From the NCBI GenBank assembly GCA_020632665.1, contig JACKFC010000011.1:62001-126000 (forward strand): a stretch of DNA of 64,000 nucleotides. Reading direction: 5' to 3'. The stretch is from Deltaproteobacteria bacterium (GTDB lineage: Bacteria; Myxococcota_A; UBA9042). This document shows, piece after piece, positions 9,295-17,499 of the stretch. A program made the translations under genes and the position numbers. Every line of letters starts with the position of its first letter. Position 1 is the first letter of the stretch. The notes beneath the pieces are model-generated. The model was not told the origin of the DNA. It searched no databases and was given only the letters and a program-made list of their open reading frames with translations.

Positions 9295-10200
9295 TCAGAG
9301 CAAGCGGGCGCGAACCAGGCTGCGCATCGGATGTGCGCCATAGCCGTGTGCCGGGATGCCCTGGTCGCGGAGCGCGGCGGCGAAGGCCTCGGCGTCGTCG
9401 GCCGCGCAGCGCAAGGTGACCTCGTCGACGAAGGCGTGCAGCACCACAGCGCCGGGCCACGCGGCTGCTGCCAGGCGAACCTGCTCCAACCGTTCGCTGC
9501 GCCGCGCCTGCACGGCAGGGTTCGGCACGTCCGGCAGGGCGAGACGGTCGAGCGCGGCGCGCAGCAATGGCAACGGCGGCGATGCGGGCCCCCGCAGCGG
9601 CCGCAACGCATCGATGGTCGCAGGCGCGCCGACGATGGCCGCCAAGATCGGCGCCGCTTCGGGGTCGAGATCGTGGAGCGCGGTGATCCACGCTTCGTCC
9701 GGCCGTGGCGCCTGGGCGGGAAGACCGCCACGCCGGCAGTCCAGGATCCAGGCCCGCATCGCGCCGTCGGGCCGGGCGTCGCTGCCGCCGCCGAGGTGCG
9801 GCGCCTCGCCGATCCAGACCGCGTCCGGGTGCAGCTCTGGCGCGCGGGCGACGCTGGCCGGGTCCATGCGCAAGTCCGCCAGGCGGCCGAGGTCGAGGAA
9901 GCGCGCGCCGAGCGAAAGGACAGCGGCCGGCGCGGCGGCGGCACAGGGCCGCGCGAGCACGGCGACGTCGTTTGGTGCCAGCACTGCGCCGAGCGCGAGT
10001 CGAACCGCCGCGTCGGGGTCGGCGACGGGCAGCAGCGTTTCGGGAGCACGGCCGATGCGCTCGGCCCATTGCCGCACCAGGGCAGCCTCGACCAAACCCG
10101 TCAACTCGGGCCGCTGCGCAGTTGGCGCCATCCCCTTTGCCACCGAGGCGAGGTGGATCCGTGATGGAAAGCGCTCCAGCGCCAGCCAGGGCACGTTCAC
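9295..10200 (-). CDS. Possible PLP-aminotransferase-fold protein lacking the catalytic lysine
   Basis: A 301-residue protein starting at a GTG that overlaps the stop of the upstream gene (GTGA), so probably translationally coupled. The layout faintly resembles fold-type I aminotransferases such as HisC or CobD: an N-terminal VADPDAAVRLALGAVL segment where those have the phosphate-binding NGSxE region, then a P-C-containing turn, central ILDCRRG, and a C-terminal small domain (FVDEVTLRCAADDAEAF, DQGIPAHGYG). The only Lys is near residue 21, so no Schiff-base lysine is present where an active enzyme needs it. It may be a pseudoenzyme, or the resemblance may be chance. Sits beside pdxA, whose pathway makes PLP. 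Confidence 0.6.
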   Translation of the reverse strand: MNVPWLALERFPSRIHLASVAKGMAPTAQRPELTGLVEAALVRQWAERIGRAPETLLPVADPDAAVRLALGAVLAPNDVAVLARPCAAAAPAAVLSLGARFLDLGRLADLRMDPASVARAPELHPDAVWIGEAPHLGGGSDARPDGAMRAWILDCRRGGLPAQAPRPDEAWITALHDLDPEAAPILAAIVGAPATIDALRPLRGPASPPLPLLRAALDRLALPDVPNPAVQARRSERLEQVRLAAAAWPGAVVLHAFVDEVTLRCAADDAEAFAAALRDQGIPAHGYGAHPMRSLVRARLL

Positions 10201-12398
10201 CGCGTCGCCCCACCGAGTAGGCGCGCGCGCTCGTCGAGGCCGGCACCACCGATATCCGGTCGTTGCGCGCCGAGTTCCCCCGGTCGTGGTTGGGCACCGA
10301 CCGGCCGCGAGGGCAGCCGCGTACCGTTGATGGGGCGCAGCGCAGCGCGGGTATCCGGCGGCGTCGGCGCTGGACGAGGTGCCCCCTCGCGCTGTGGATC
10401 GGCGGCGCCATCGGTCCACTCGGCCGCGCCGCGGAGCAGCCAGGGCGCTGCGTGACCATGTTCCCGGCCTCTGGCACAGCCGCCCGTGGCATCGCGCAGG
10501 CAGGCATCGCGCACGGCAGCCGCGGCGTCGTAGAGACCTTGCACGCCGACACCGTCGCCGATATCGATGGTGATTTCGCCCAGCTCGGGACGGGCCGCCA
10601 ACCAACTCGAGATGCGGTCGCGCAGCCCACGCAGGGCGCGACTCGGCCGACGCATCAGCCCACCCTCACCACGCAGGGCGGTGAGTGCATAGCCGTCCTG
10701 GTCGACCTCGAGGACCAGGGCGTGGGTGTCGGCAGGCAGATCGCGGACGGCGGCGTCGGCCGGCTGCAGCGCGTCTGGTGCGTCGTCGTCGGGGAAGTGG
10801 CGGACGACGGTCCCGGCGGCGCTGGTCCCGAGCAGCACCGGCTTTGCGCCGGCCGCGCGCAGGGTCTGCACGATCTCGTGCAGGCTGCGCAGCGAGAGCC
10901 GCCGATCCGGCAAGACCCCGACCTCGCGACCGTCGTGGGCGCGGGCCCAGGGCAAGAGCGCCGGGACGATGACGACGTCCGGCCCCGCCTCGGCACGATC
11001 GTCGAGGCCGAGGTAGAGACGCGCAGCGGTGGGCGGATGCGCCGGATCGGCGCAATCCTCGGCGGCGACGCGGCAGCGCAGGCGGATCAGCGGCTCGCCG
11101 TGGACCGCGACCGCCGCCGGTCCGACCGTGAGCAGCGGCAGGTCCGCGCCGGGGAGTTCGCAGTGCGAGAGGGGCCAGAGCCCAGCGACGACGGCTCCGG
11201 CCTGCGCGCCTTCGACGGCTGCGACTTCGGCTGGTGCGGCTCCTGGCGCGACGTTCGGCGCGGCGGCGGGGGCCTCTGCCGGGGCGGGCGCTGCCGTGCC
11301 GATTGGCGGCGCAGGCGCCTCGGCGACAGCAGGCGTCGGCGCCTCGACGGTGGGTTCCTGCTTCGTGCGGCCGCACCCGACGAGCAGCGCGAGCGCCAAC
11401 ATCGAAGCGAGCGCCGCACGCCGGGCAGAAGCGGCACGTGCGGCGGCGCAGGCAAGACGCAGGGCGAGGGTCGTGCTTGCAGCGTCCGCGACGCCCTTGC
11501 CGGCGATGGCGTAGGCGGTGCCGTGATCGGGCGAGAGGCGGGGCACCGGCAACCCACAAGTGAAGTTCACCGCGTCGGCGAAATGCACCGTCTTCAGCGG
11601 GCCGAGCGCCTGGTCGTGGTACATCGCGATCACCAGGTCGAATGCGCCCTGGTAGCCGTCGCGAAAGGCGGTGTCGGCGGCGACCGGTCCGACGACGTCC
11701 ACCCCGTGGCCACGCAGCGTCGCGATCGCCGGCGCGATGATGGTTGCCTCCTCGTCCCCGATGCGGCCGCCCTCACCGGCGTGCGGATTCAGCCCGCAGA
11801 CGGCGATCCGCGGCGCCGCAATGTCGTAGACCGTGCGCAGCTCGAGCGCGGCGGCCAGGGTCGCGTCGACGATGCGCCGGGTGCTCAGCGTGGCGGCGAC
11901 GTCGCGCAGCGGCACGTGGGTCGTGACCGGCACCACCTTCAGCCGCGAGCCGGCCAGGAGCATGGCGAAGCGCCCCGCACCCATCCGCTCGGCGAGAAAT
12001 TCGGTCTGCCCGGGCGGTGAGGGCGTGAGGTGGGCGAAGACGGCCTTGGGCACGGGTCCGGTGAGGATGGCGTCGATCGCGCCGGCGGTGGCGTCGTGCG
12101 CGACCGCGTCGAGCGCGTCGTAGGCTTCGAGGCGGCTCGCGTCGCTGCTCACCCCCGCGACCGCTGCATCGCCCCGAGCCGCGAGTATCCGCGTCGTGAA
12201 GCGCGGCGCGCTGCCGGCCGCGACACAGGCGCGCCGAACCAACGCGATCACCGACTCCGACGCGTAGAGCCGCGCGTCGACGTCGTCCGGGAGGCCACCG
12301 AGGGCCGCGCCGATCACTTCCGGGCCGACGCCTGCTGCGTCGCCTGGGGTCACGCCGATCGTCGGTCGGCGTGGAGAGTTCGCATCAAGGACGGTCAT
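10197..12398 (-). CDS. pdxA: 4-hydroxythreonine-4-phosphate dehydrogenase PdxA fused in frame to a lipoprotein-like region
   Basis: Residues 1 to ~325 are a full PdxA (E. coli 329 residues), which oxidises 4-phosphohydroxy-L-threonine in the DXP-dependent vitamin B6 pathway. Visible motifs are VTPGDAAGVGPEV, the metal-ligand histidines in TTHVPL, MYHDQAL and SPDHGTAY, and NPHAGEGG. With no stop codon the frame continues into an Arg-containing helix, then MLALALLVGC (M333, C342), which looks like a lipobox, an Ala/Pro linker, and ~330 more residues. That region holds two segments resembling ExbD/TolR periplasmic domains (about VGVLPDRRLSLRSLHEIV and ITIDIGDGVGVQGLYDAAAA). Either a real fusion, a lost stop, or an internal start gives a separate lipoprotein. 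An ATG at 11402 is in frame but would leave a very short signal peptide. Confidence 0.85.
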   Translation of the reverse strand: MTVLDANSPRRPTIGVTPGDAAGVGPEVIGAALGGLPDDVDARLYASESVIALVRRACVAAGSAPRFTTRILAARGDAAVAGVSSDASRLEAYDALDAVAHDATAGAIDAILTGPVPKAVFAHLTPSPPGQTEFLAERMGAGRFAMLLAGSRLKVVPVTTHVPLRDVAATLSTRRIVDATLAAALELRTVYDIAAPRIAVCGLNPHAGEGGRIGDEEATIIAPAIATLRGHGVDVVGPVAADTAFRDGYQGAFDLVIAMYHDQALGPLKTVHFADAVNFTCGLPVPRLSPDHGTAYAIAGKGVADAASTTLALRLACAAARAASARRAALASMLALALLVGCGRTKQEPTVEAPTPAVAEAPAPPIGTAAPAPAEAPAAAPNVAPGAAPAEVAAVEGAQAGAVVAGLWPLSHCELPGADLPLLTVGPAAVAVHGEPLIRLRCRVAAEDCADPAHPPTAARLYLGLDDRAEAGPDVVIVPALLPWARAHDGREVGVLPDRRLSLRSLHEIVQTLRAAGAKPVLLGTSAAGTVVRHFPDDDAPDALQPADAAVRDLPADTHALVLEVDQDGYALTALRGEGGLMRRPSRALRGLRDRISSWLAARPELGEITIDIGDGVGVQGLYDAAAAVRDACLRDATGGCARGREHGHAAPWLLRGAAEWTDGAADPQREGAPRPAPTPPDTRAALRPINGTRLPSRPVGAQPRPGELGAQRPDIGGAGLDERARLLGGATR

Positions 12399-12419
12399 AT
12401 CACTCCGATCGCTGCATTC

Positions 12420-12447
12420 TTGCGCGGCAGCCGCCGGATGCTACCAT
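12420..12447 (+). promoter_or_regulatory. Candidate sigma-70 promoter for the small lipoprotein/peptidase pair
   Basis: TTGCGC and TACCAT are separated by 16 bp, ending 39 nt before the ATG at 12487, in the short space divergent from pdxA. Weak matches in a GC-rich genome; position is the main support. Confidence 0.3.
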
Positions 12448-12486
12448 CGCTCCGCGGCCGCTGCGACGCCGCCTGGGAGGGTTCTG

Positions 12487-12696
12487 ATGCCGTTGCGCAC
12501 CACGCGAAAAGGGATGCTGCTGGCAATTCTGGCAGCCGCCACGATGCTCGGCGGATGCTTCCCGGGCCAGCTCGACGCACCGAGCGAGCGGACGCTGCCA
12601 GTCGCCGAGCCCGAAGGAGCGCAGACTCCGACCGCGACCGCGCACGGAGCTCCGGCGCCGACCCCCGGCGCGGCAGACGGCGGCGCGCTCGACTGA
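12487..12696 (+). CDS. Small lipoprotein
   Basis: A 69-residue product with a positively charged start (MPLRTTRK), hydrophobic core and lipobox MLGG-C (Cys24), leaving only ~46 mature residues rich in Pro, Ala, Thr and Gly with no recognisable fold. GGGAGGG stands 6 nt upstream of the ATG, so expression is likely despite the size. The next gene begins 23 nt later, so the two are probably cotranscribed. Function unknown. Confidence 0.7.
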   Translation: MPLRTTRKGMLLAILAAATMLGGCFPGQLDAPSERTLPVAEPEGAQTPTATAHGAPAPTPGAADGGALD

Positions 12697-12719
12697 GCCC
12701 GGGCAATGAGCCTGCTCCG

Positions 12720-13469
12720 ATGACGGCCGAGGCCGACACGACGGCCGAACACCGCGCGACGACGGGATTGTCTCTGCGTTTCGAGGTGGCCTCCTCGCCA
12801 CGGCTGCTCGCCCTGCTCGAACGCGAATTCGACGCGATCGCGGCGACCCTGGCGCCGTGGGGGCGCTTCACCCAGCCCGTGCGACTGCACGTCGCCGCAG
12901 ATTTGCCGACGGTGCGTGCGCTGGCGGGGGGCCCGACCGACGGCATCCTGCAGGCGGCGGCGACGGCGGAGGTCGTGGTGCTGCTGGAGCCTTCGCGCTG
13001 GCCGACCACGCCGCCGGACCCAGCGCTGCGCACCGTCGTGACCCACGAGCTCGCCCACGCCCTGCTCTTTCAGCGCTGCGCACCACCAGGTCGATCGCGG
13101 CCCGTCGCGTTGCCGTGCTGGTTTCGCGAAGGGATGGCGGTCCTCGCCAGCGAGGGGCGGCCAGATGCCCGCCGACGGATCGAGGCCGCGTCACGGACAG
13201 ACGTCGCCCGGCTGGCACACGCCGACGCGACGGCGATCGCCGGCGAGCCTGACGCAACCTACGACGTGGCGGTAACGCTCTTCGACGCGTGGCTGCAGCT
13301 CTACGGAATGCGCAAGCTCGGCGCGCTCTGCCGCGAGATGCGGAACGGGCGGGCGTTCGCAGCGGCCTTCGCCTCGAGTTGTGGGGTGGAGGAAGCGGAG
13401 TGGCTCACTGCGACGGTGCGCCAGCTGCACGCCCTCGCCAGCGACGGCGGGACTACGGCCCCCCGGTGA
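12720..13469 (+). CDS. Zinc metallopeptidase, peptidase MA-like
   Basis: A 249-residue predicted gluzincin peptidase. The zinc site is HELAH (H109, E110, H113), with a third ligand candidate E137 in the WFREGMA motif 28 residues after the first His. This is the peptidase_MA pattern of HE(L/F)xH followed by PxWFxEG. There is no signal peptide with this start, so it would be cytoplasmic unless the true start lies upstream. An ATG 15 nt earlier is out of frame. The ribosome binding site is weak, which suggests coupling to the small lipoprotein just upstream. Its 3' end overlaps the end of frr by 17 nt on the opposite strand. Substrate unknown. Confidence 0.78.
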   Translation: MTAEADTTAEHRATTGLSLRFEVASSPRLLALLEREFDAIAATLAPWGRFTQPVRLHVAADLPTVRALAGGPTDGILQAAATAEVVVLLEPSRWPTTPPDPALRTVVTHELAHALLFQRCAPPGRSRPVALPCWFREGMAVLASEGRPDARRRIEAASRTDVARLAHADATAIAGEPDATYDVAVTLFDAWLQLYGMRKLGALCREMRNGRAFAAAFASSCGVEEAEWLTATVRQLHALASDGGTTAPR

Positions 13470-14004
13470 TCTCGGCTTCTTTCTCGGTGACGTAGACGTC
13501 GATCCGCTTGATCGCGGCGTCGAGGTGATCTTGCACGGCCTTGCGGCCGCGGTTGAGGTCGTCCTCGCTCATGTCTTCGATGGTGTCGATCAGGTCGAGG
13601 GCGTCGCGGCGGCCGTTGCGCATGCTGACCTTGGCCTTCTCGCCTTCGGCCTTGAGGATTTTGACCAGCTCGCGACGGCGCTCACCGGTGAGGGCGGGCA
13701 CCGGCAGCAAGACGAGATCGCCGCGGTTGTTCGGGGTCAGGCCGAGGTCGCTCTGCTGAATCGCCTTCTCGATCACGTTGCAGAGGTTGCGCTCCCAGGG
13801 CTTGATCTGCAGCAGCCTGGCGTCGACCACCGAGACGTTGGCGACCTGAGACAGCGGCGTCGGGGTGCCGTAGTACTCGATCCGCACACCGTCGAGCAGC
13901 GACGGATGCGCACGGCCGGTTCGCAGCTTCGCGGCTTCGCGGCGGAACGCGTCGAAGGACTTCTCGAAGTGGTCGTCTGCGTCGGCAAGGATCTCGTCGA
14001 TCAT
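13453..14004 (-). CDS. frr: Ribosome recycling factor
   Basis: Splits post-termination ribosomes together with EF-G. The 183-residue length matches E. coli RRF (185). Conserved features include the start MIDEILADADDHFEKS, RTGRAHPSLLDG, the YYGTPTPLSQVANV segment, and RRELVKILKAEGEKAKVSMRNGRRDA. Start ATG 14004 has GAGGAG about 7 nt upstream. It is the last gene of the rpsB-tsf-pyrH-frr cluster, 25 nt after the pyrH stop. Confidence 0.96.
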   Translation of the reverse strand: MIDEILADADDHFEKSFDAFRREAAKLRTGRAHPSLLDGVRIEYYGTPTPLSQVANVSVVDARLLQIKPWERNLCNVIEKAIQQSDLGLTPNNRGDLVLLPVPALTGERRRELVKILKAEGEKAKVSMRNGRRDALDLIDTIEDMSEDDLNRGRKAVQDHLDAAIKRIDVYVTEKEAEITGGP

Positions 14005-14029
14005 CGTGGGCTCCTCGGGCGTTCCCGGA

Positions 14030-14782
14030 TCAGGCGCTGGCCGGGCTGGGGATGAGTTGGCCTTCCGGCGCTGCGGCGTGGACCAAGGTGCCGACCCGCT
14101 CGCCACTGACGACACGGCCGATATTGTCGGGCTGGCCGAGGTTGAAGACGACGATCGGAAGATCGGTCTCCATGCAGAGCGAGAGCGCGGTCGCGTCCAT
14201 CACCTTGAGCCGCCGCGAGAGCGCCTCGTGGTGGCTGACTTCGGTGAGCATCCGCGCGGTGGGGACCTTCTTCGGGTCGGCGTCGTAGATGCCGTCGACC
14301 TTGGTCGCCTTGAGGATCACCTCGCAGCCCATCTCCTTCGCCCGCAACGCCGCGGCGGTGTCGGTGGTGAAGTAGGGGTTGCCGGTGCCGGTCGCGAAGA
14401 TGATGACGCGGCCAAGCTCGAGGTGGCGGATCGCCTTGCGCCGGATGTAGGGCTCGCAGATCTGCCGCATCGTGATCGCGCTGATCACGCGGGTCTCGAC
14501 GCCGAGCTTCTCGATCGCGTCCTGGACCGCCAGCGAGTTCATCGCCGTCGCCAACATGCCCATATAGTCGGCCGTGGCGCGGTCCATGCCGCTCGCGGCA
14601 CCGGCGACGCCTCGGAAGATATTGCCACCGCCGATGACGATGGCGACCTCGACGCCCTGCTTCTGCACAGCGATGACTTCGCGGGCGATCCGGTCGAGCG
14701 TCGACGGGTCGATGCCGTAGCCGGTGTCCCCGGCGAGGGCTTCACCCGAGAGCTTGAGCAGGATGCGACGGTAGCCCGGCAT
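14030..14782 (-). CDS. pyrH: UMP kinase
   Basis: Phosphorylates UMP to UDP, the first committed step from UMP to the other pyrimidine nucleotides. The 250-residue protein belongs to the amino-acid-kinase fold: YRRILLKLSGEAL at the start, the glycine loop VIGGGNIFRG, FATGTGNPYFTTDTAAALRA for phosphate and UMP binding, and KATKVDGIYDADP. Start ATG 14782 has AGGAGG 7 nt upstream. About 170 nt separate it from tsf, long enough for a secondary promoter or processing site, though none is recognisable. Confidence 0.96.
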   Translation of the reverse strand: MPGYRRILLKLSGEALAGDTGYGIDPSTLDRIAREVIAVQKQGVEVAIVIGGGNIFRGVAGAASGMDRATADYMGMLATAMNSLAVQDAIEKLGVETRVISAITMRQICEPYIRRKAIRHLELGRVIIFATGTGNPYFTTDTAAALRAKEMGCEVILKATKVDGIYDADPKKVPTARMLTEVSHHEALSRRLKVMDATALSLCMETDLPIVVFNLGQPDNIGRVVSGERVGTLVHAAAPEGQLIPSPASA

Positions 14783-14954
14783 CTCGGCCTCCTGTCGGGC
14801 GCGTGAGGGCGCTCCGGCCCGCGCGGTGTACACCACGCGGCACCGGCGTCGCAAGGCGGTGGCGGCGCGGCGGGCGTCGAGGCGGCAAAACGACCGCGGC
14901 CCGCCGCGTCCACTCGGAACGGGGCGGGCCGCAGCCACGAAGACGCAGGGGCGG

Positions 14955-15611
14955 CTAGGCGCCCGCCATGCGGGCGACTTCGGCGGCGAAGTCGTCCTCT
15001 TTCTTCTCGACGCCCTCGCCCAGTTCGAAGCGGACGAAGCGGCGAATGACGATATTCTCGCCGATCTTGCCGATCAGCTCGGTGAGAACCTCGCTGACCT
15101 TGCGGCCCTTCTCGTCCTTGACGAAGGCCTGATCGAGCAGACAGATCTCGGCGTACCACGAGCCGAGCTTGCCCTCGGCGATGCGCGGGACGAGGTTCTC
15201 GGGCTTGCCGAGCTCGCGGACCTGGGCCTGGAAGATCTCACGCTGGGTGTTGACCTCGGCCTCGGGGATCTCCGACGAGGAGACGTACTTCGGCGCGAGC
15301 GCCGCGATCTGCATCGCGATGTCGCGGGCGAACTGCTGGAACGACTCGTTCTTCGCGACGAAGTCGGTCTCGGCGTTGACCTCGACCAAGACGCCAGTGC
15401 GGCCGTCGTGGTGCAGGTAGGTGCCGATGACGCCCTCGGCGGCCGTCCGGCCAGCCTTCTTGCTCGCGGTCGCGGCCGACTTCTTCTGCAGCCACTCGCT
15501 GGCCGCCTTCATGTCGCCGTCCGACTCCTGCAGCGCTTTCTTGCAGTCGCCCATCGGGGCGCCGGTCGCGTCGCGCAGCTCCTTGACCATCTTCGCCGTA
15601 ATATCGGCCAT
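14955..15611 (-). CDS. tsf: Elongation factor Ts, short form
   Basis: Guanine-nucleotide exchange factor for EF-Tu. The N-terminal UBA-like domain and the TDFVAKN motif (residues ~80-86) are clear. At 218 residues it is a short-form EF-Ts similar in length to those of Thermus-like bacteria, lacking much of the second core subdomain of E. coli EF-Ts (283 residues). The frame starts at MADITAKMVKELRDATGAP with GGAGAG just upstream. It follows rpsB in the usual order with a 94-nt gap. Confidence 0.95.
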   Translation of the reverse strand: MADITAKMVKELRDATGAPMGDCKKALQESDGDMKAASEWLQKKSAATASKKAGRTAAEGVIGTYLHHDGRTGVLVEVNAETDFVAKNESFQQFARDIAMQIAALAPKYVSSSEIPEAEVNTQREIFQAQVRELGKPENLVPRIAEGKLGSWYAEICLLDQAFVKDEKGRKVSEVLTELIGKIGENIVIRRFVRFELGEGVEKKEDDFAAEVARMAGA

Positions 15612-15705
15612 TTCGTGCTCTCCGTGGCGCGTGTTGGCGCCGCTTCGGGTGGATTCGTCGAGGAACGGCAGGCCACCGCCCGGAGGCGGTGGCCCGCGCA
15701 GGGCG

Positions 15706-16575
15706 CTAGGCCTGCTCGTCCTCGGTCGCCTCGGTCGCTTCGACCGCTTCGACCGCTTCGACCGCTTCGACCGCTTCGGCCACGACTTCCTCGTCGACCT
15801 TGCGGCTCGGCTTGACCACGACGTCGACCTTCGAGGTGTCTGCGGCGGCGACGCCGACGACGCCGTCGAAGTCCTTCGCGAAGGCAGCCTTGCCCGCGGC
15901 GACCCCGGCCATGCAGGCATCAGCGGCACCGCCGACGAAGAGTCGGATAGAGCGCATCGCGTCGTCATTGGCCGGGATCGGGTAGTCGACCACGTCGGGA
16001 TCGCCGTTGGTGTCGATCAGCGCGATCACCGGGATCTTGAGGCGACGGGCCTCGGCGATCGCGATGTGCTCCTGCACTGGATCGACGACGAAGACGGCGC
16101 CGGGCATCCGCGGCATGTTGCGCAGACCGCCGAGGTTGCGCTCGAGCTTCTCGTGCGCCTTGCGCAGCATCGCGACTTCCTTCTTGGGCAGACGCGCGGC
16201 CATCTCGGGAGCGAGCTTCTGCTCCATCTCGGCGAGCTTCTCGATCGAGGTGCGCACCGTCTTGAAGTTGGTCAGCGTGCCGCCGAGCCAGCGGTGGTCG
16301 ACGACCGGCATGCCGACGCGGGACGCCTCCTCGCGGACGATCTCGCGAGCCTGACGCTTGGTGGCGACGAACAGGACCTGGTCACCGCGCGCAGTGGTGC
16401 GCGAGATGAAGTTGGTCGCGTCGCGGAACAGGCGAGCGGTCTTGCCGAGGTTGATGATGTGGACGCCATTCTTCGCGCCGTAGATGAACGGGCGCATCTT
16501 GGGATTCCAGCGCCGGGTCTGGTGGCCGAAGTGCGCGCCGGCCTCCAGCATGTCCTTGATCGAAACGTTGCTCAT
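15706..16575 (-). CDS. rpsB: 30S ribosomal protein S2
   Basis: Small-subunit protein S2, required for S1 binding to the ribosome. The 289-residue product carries the standard motifs: MLEAGAHFGHQTRRWNPKM, FIYGAKNGVHIINL, VDHRWLGGTLTNF, and IPVIALIDTNGDP. The C-terminus has an acidic Glu-Ala-Val/Thr tail coded by a 9-nt tandem repeat, an extension not needed for the core fold. Start ATG 16575 lies after GGAGCC. It leads the rpsB-tsf-pyrH-frr cluster and has a 167-nt leader with two hairpins. Confidence 0.97.
   Translation of the reverse strand: MSNVSIKDMLEAGAHFGHQTRRWNPKMRPFIYGAKNGVHIINLGKTARLFRDATNFISRTTARGDQVLFVATKRQAREIVREEASRVGMPVVDHRWLGGTLTNFKTVRTSIEKLAEMEQKLAPEMAARLPKKEVAMLRKAHEKLERNLGGLRNMPRMPGAVFVVDPVQEHIAIAEARRLKIPVIALIDTNGDPDVVDYPIPANDDAMRSIRLFVGGAADACMAGVAAGKAAFAKDFDGVVGVAAADTSKVDVVVKPSRKVDEEVVAEAVEAVEAVEAVEATEATEDEQA
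15732..15776. repeat. 9-bp tandem repeat in the rpsB 3' end
   Basis: Four identical units of CGACCGCTT preceded by one unit with a single change (CGGTCGCTT). On the coding strand they specify Glu-Ala-Val/Thr triplets in the S2 tail. A repeat this regular is prone to slippage in whole-triplet steps and could vary in number between strains. Confidence 0.9.
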
Positions 16576-16609
16576 GTCGTTGGCTCCGTTGGACCTCCGC
16601 TCCCGGGCA

Positions 16610-16638
16610 CCCACCTCTCACACCTGCGGAGGGGTGGG
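16610..16638 (-). promoter_or_regulatory. rpsB leader hairpin, proximal
   Basis: Ten-base arms (CCCACCTCTC and GAGGGGTGGG on the plus strand) pair with one G-T position around a 9-nt loop, 35 nt upstream of the rpsB start. Possibly part of a ribosomal-protein autoregulatory leader; no known motif is recognised. Confidence 0.4.
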
Positions 16639-16649
16639 CACGGAACCCT

Positions 16650-16678
16650 GACATCGTTGGCGTTTCGGCCAGGATGTC
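16650..16678 (-). promoter_or_regulatory. rpsB leader hairpin, distal
   Basis: Outer arms GACATC/GATGTC and inner arms TGGC/GCCA close a short loop, forming a compact bulged hairpin in the rpsB leader. No T-run follows in the transcription direction, so it is not a simple terminator of recO. Confidence 0.4.
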
Positions 16679-16742
16679 GTGGGAGCGTGCGTCGTTACCC
16701 GAGCCCAAGGTGGGATCGGGGGCGCGCGATGTAGCACACGCC

Positions 16743-17492
16743 CTAGCCCGCGGCAAGCGCGGCGAGAGCGGCGGCGCTGCGCGGGGGACGACTGAGGTGG
16801 TCGGCGAGCAGGCCGGCGGCGCGCGACCCGAGCAGGCGCGCGCTGGCGTCAGAGAGCCGATCGCCGGGGCGGAGTTGGCCGGCGATCGCGGCGCGCAGGA
16901 CCGAGACGTCGCGGGCGTCGAGGTGGGATGCCCCCGCGGGGCTGCAGGAACGACAGCGGGCACCGTCGTGGGCGCCGACCCAGGCCAGGCCGGCGTCGAC
17001 ATCGCCGCCGCACGCGCCGCAATAATCCAGCGGCGGCAGCGTGCCCTGCGCCTGGAGCCAGCCGAATTCGACGGCGAGTCGCGCCTCGCGCAGTGCTCCC
17101 GCGGGGAAGCTGCGGCACAGCGCGACGGCGGCCTGCAGCCATTGGTAGAGCGAAGGGTCTGCCTGCTCGGGCTGCGCGGCACAGAGCGCGAGCTCGGCGA
17201 CCAGGCTCGCGAGCGCGAGCCGGGGGTAGTCGACCGCGCCGTCGAGCAGGGCGCCATGGCGGTGCAGCCCCAAGAGCGTCGGCAATCGACCGCGCCCATC
17301 GCGCAGCTGGGCTTGCCCGGCGACGAAGAGCTCGAGCCTCCCGCCGAAGCGCTTGAGGCTGCTCCGCGCGCTGCGGGCGAAGGCGTCCTGCCGACCGACC
17401 TCGGGGCCGAGAAAGCTGACGATCAGGTCGGCGTCGCCGACCGGTTGCAGGCGCAGGACGACGCCGTCGAAGGTGCGCGGGGGCGCTGCCAA
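16743..17492 (-). CDS. recO: DNA repair protein RecO
   Basis: Mediator that loads RecA on SSB-coated single strands with RecF/RecR. The 249-residue length is typical. An OB-fold N-terminus starts APPRTFDGVVLRLQPVGDADLIV. A four-cysteine zinc site in the middle has YCGACGG and CRSC spaced ~18 residues, and a helical C-terminus follows. The start is a TTG at 17492, 7 nt after the upstream stop, suggesting translational coupling to the HTH gene; no ATG gives a sensible N-terminus. Confidence 0.85.
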   Translation of the reverse strand: MAAPPRTFDGVVLRLQPVGDADLIVSFLGPEVGRQDAFARSARSSLKRFGGRLELFVAGQAQLRDGRGRLPTLLGLHRHGALLDGAVDYPRLALASLVAELALCAAQPEQADPSLYQWLQAAVALCRSFPAGALREARLAVEFGWLQAQGTLPPLDYCGACGGDVDAGLAWVGAHDGARCRSCSPAGASHLDARDVSVLRAAIAGQLRPGDRLSDASARLLGSRAAGLLADHLSRPPRSAAALAALAAG

Positions 17493-17499
17493 GTGCGGC

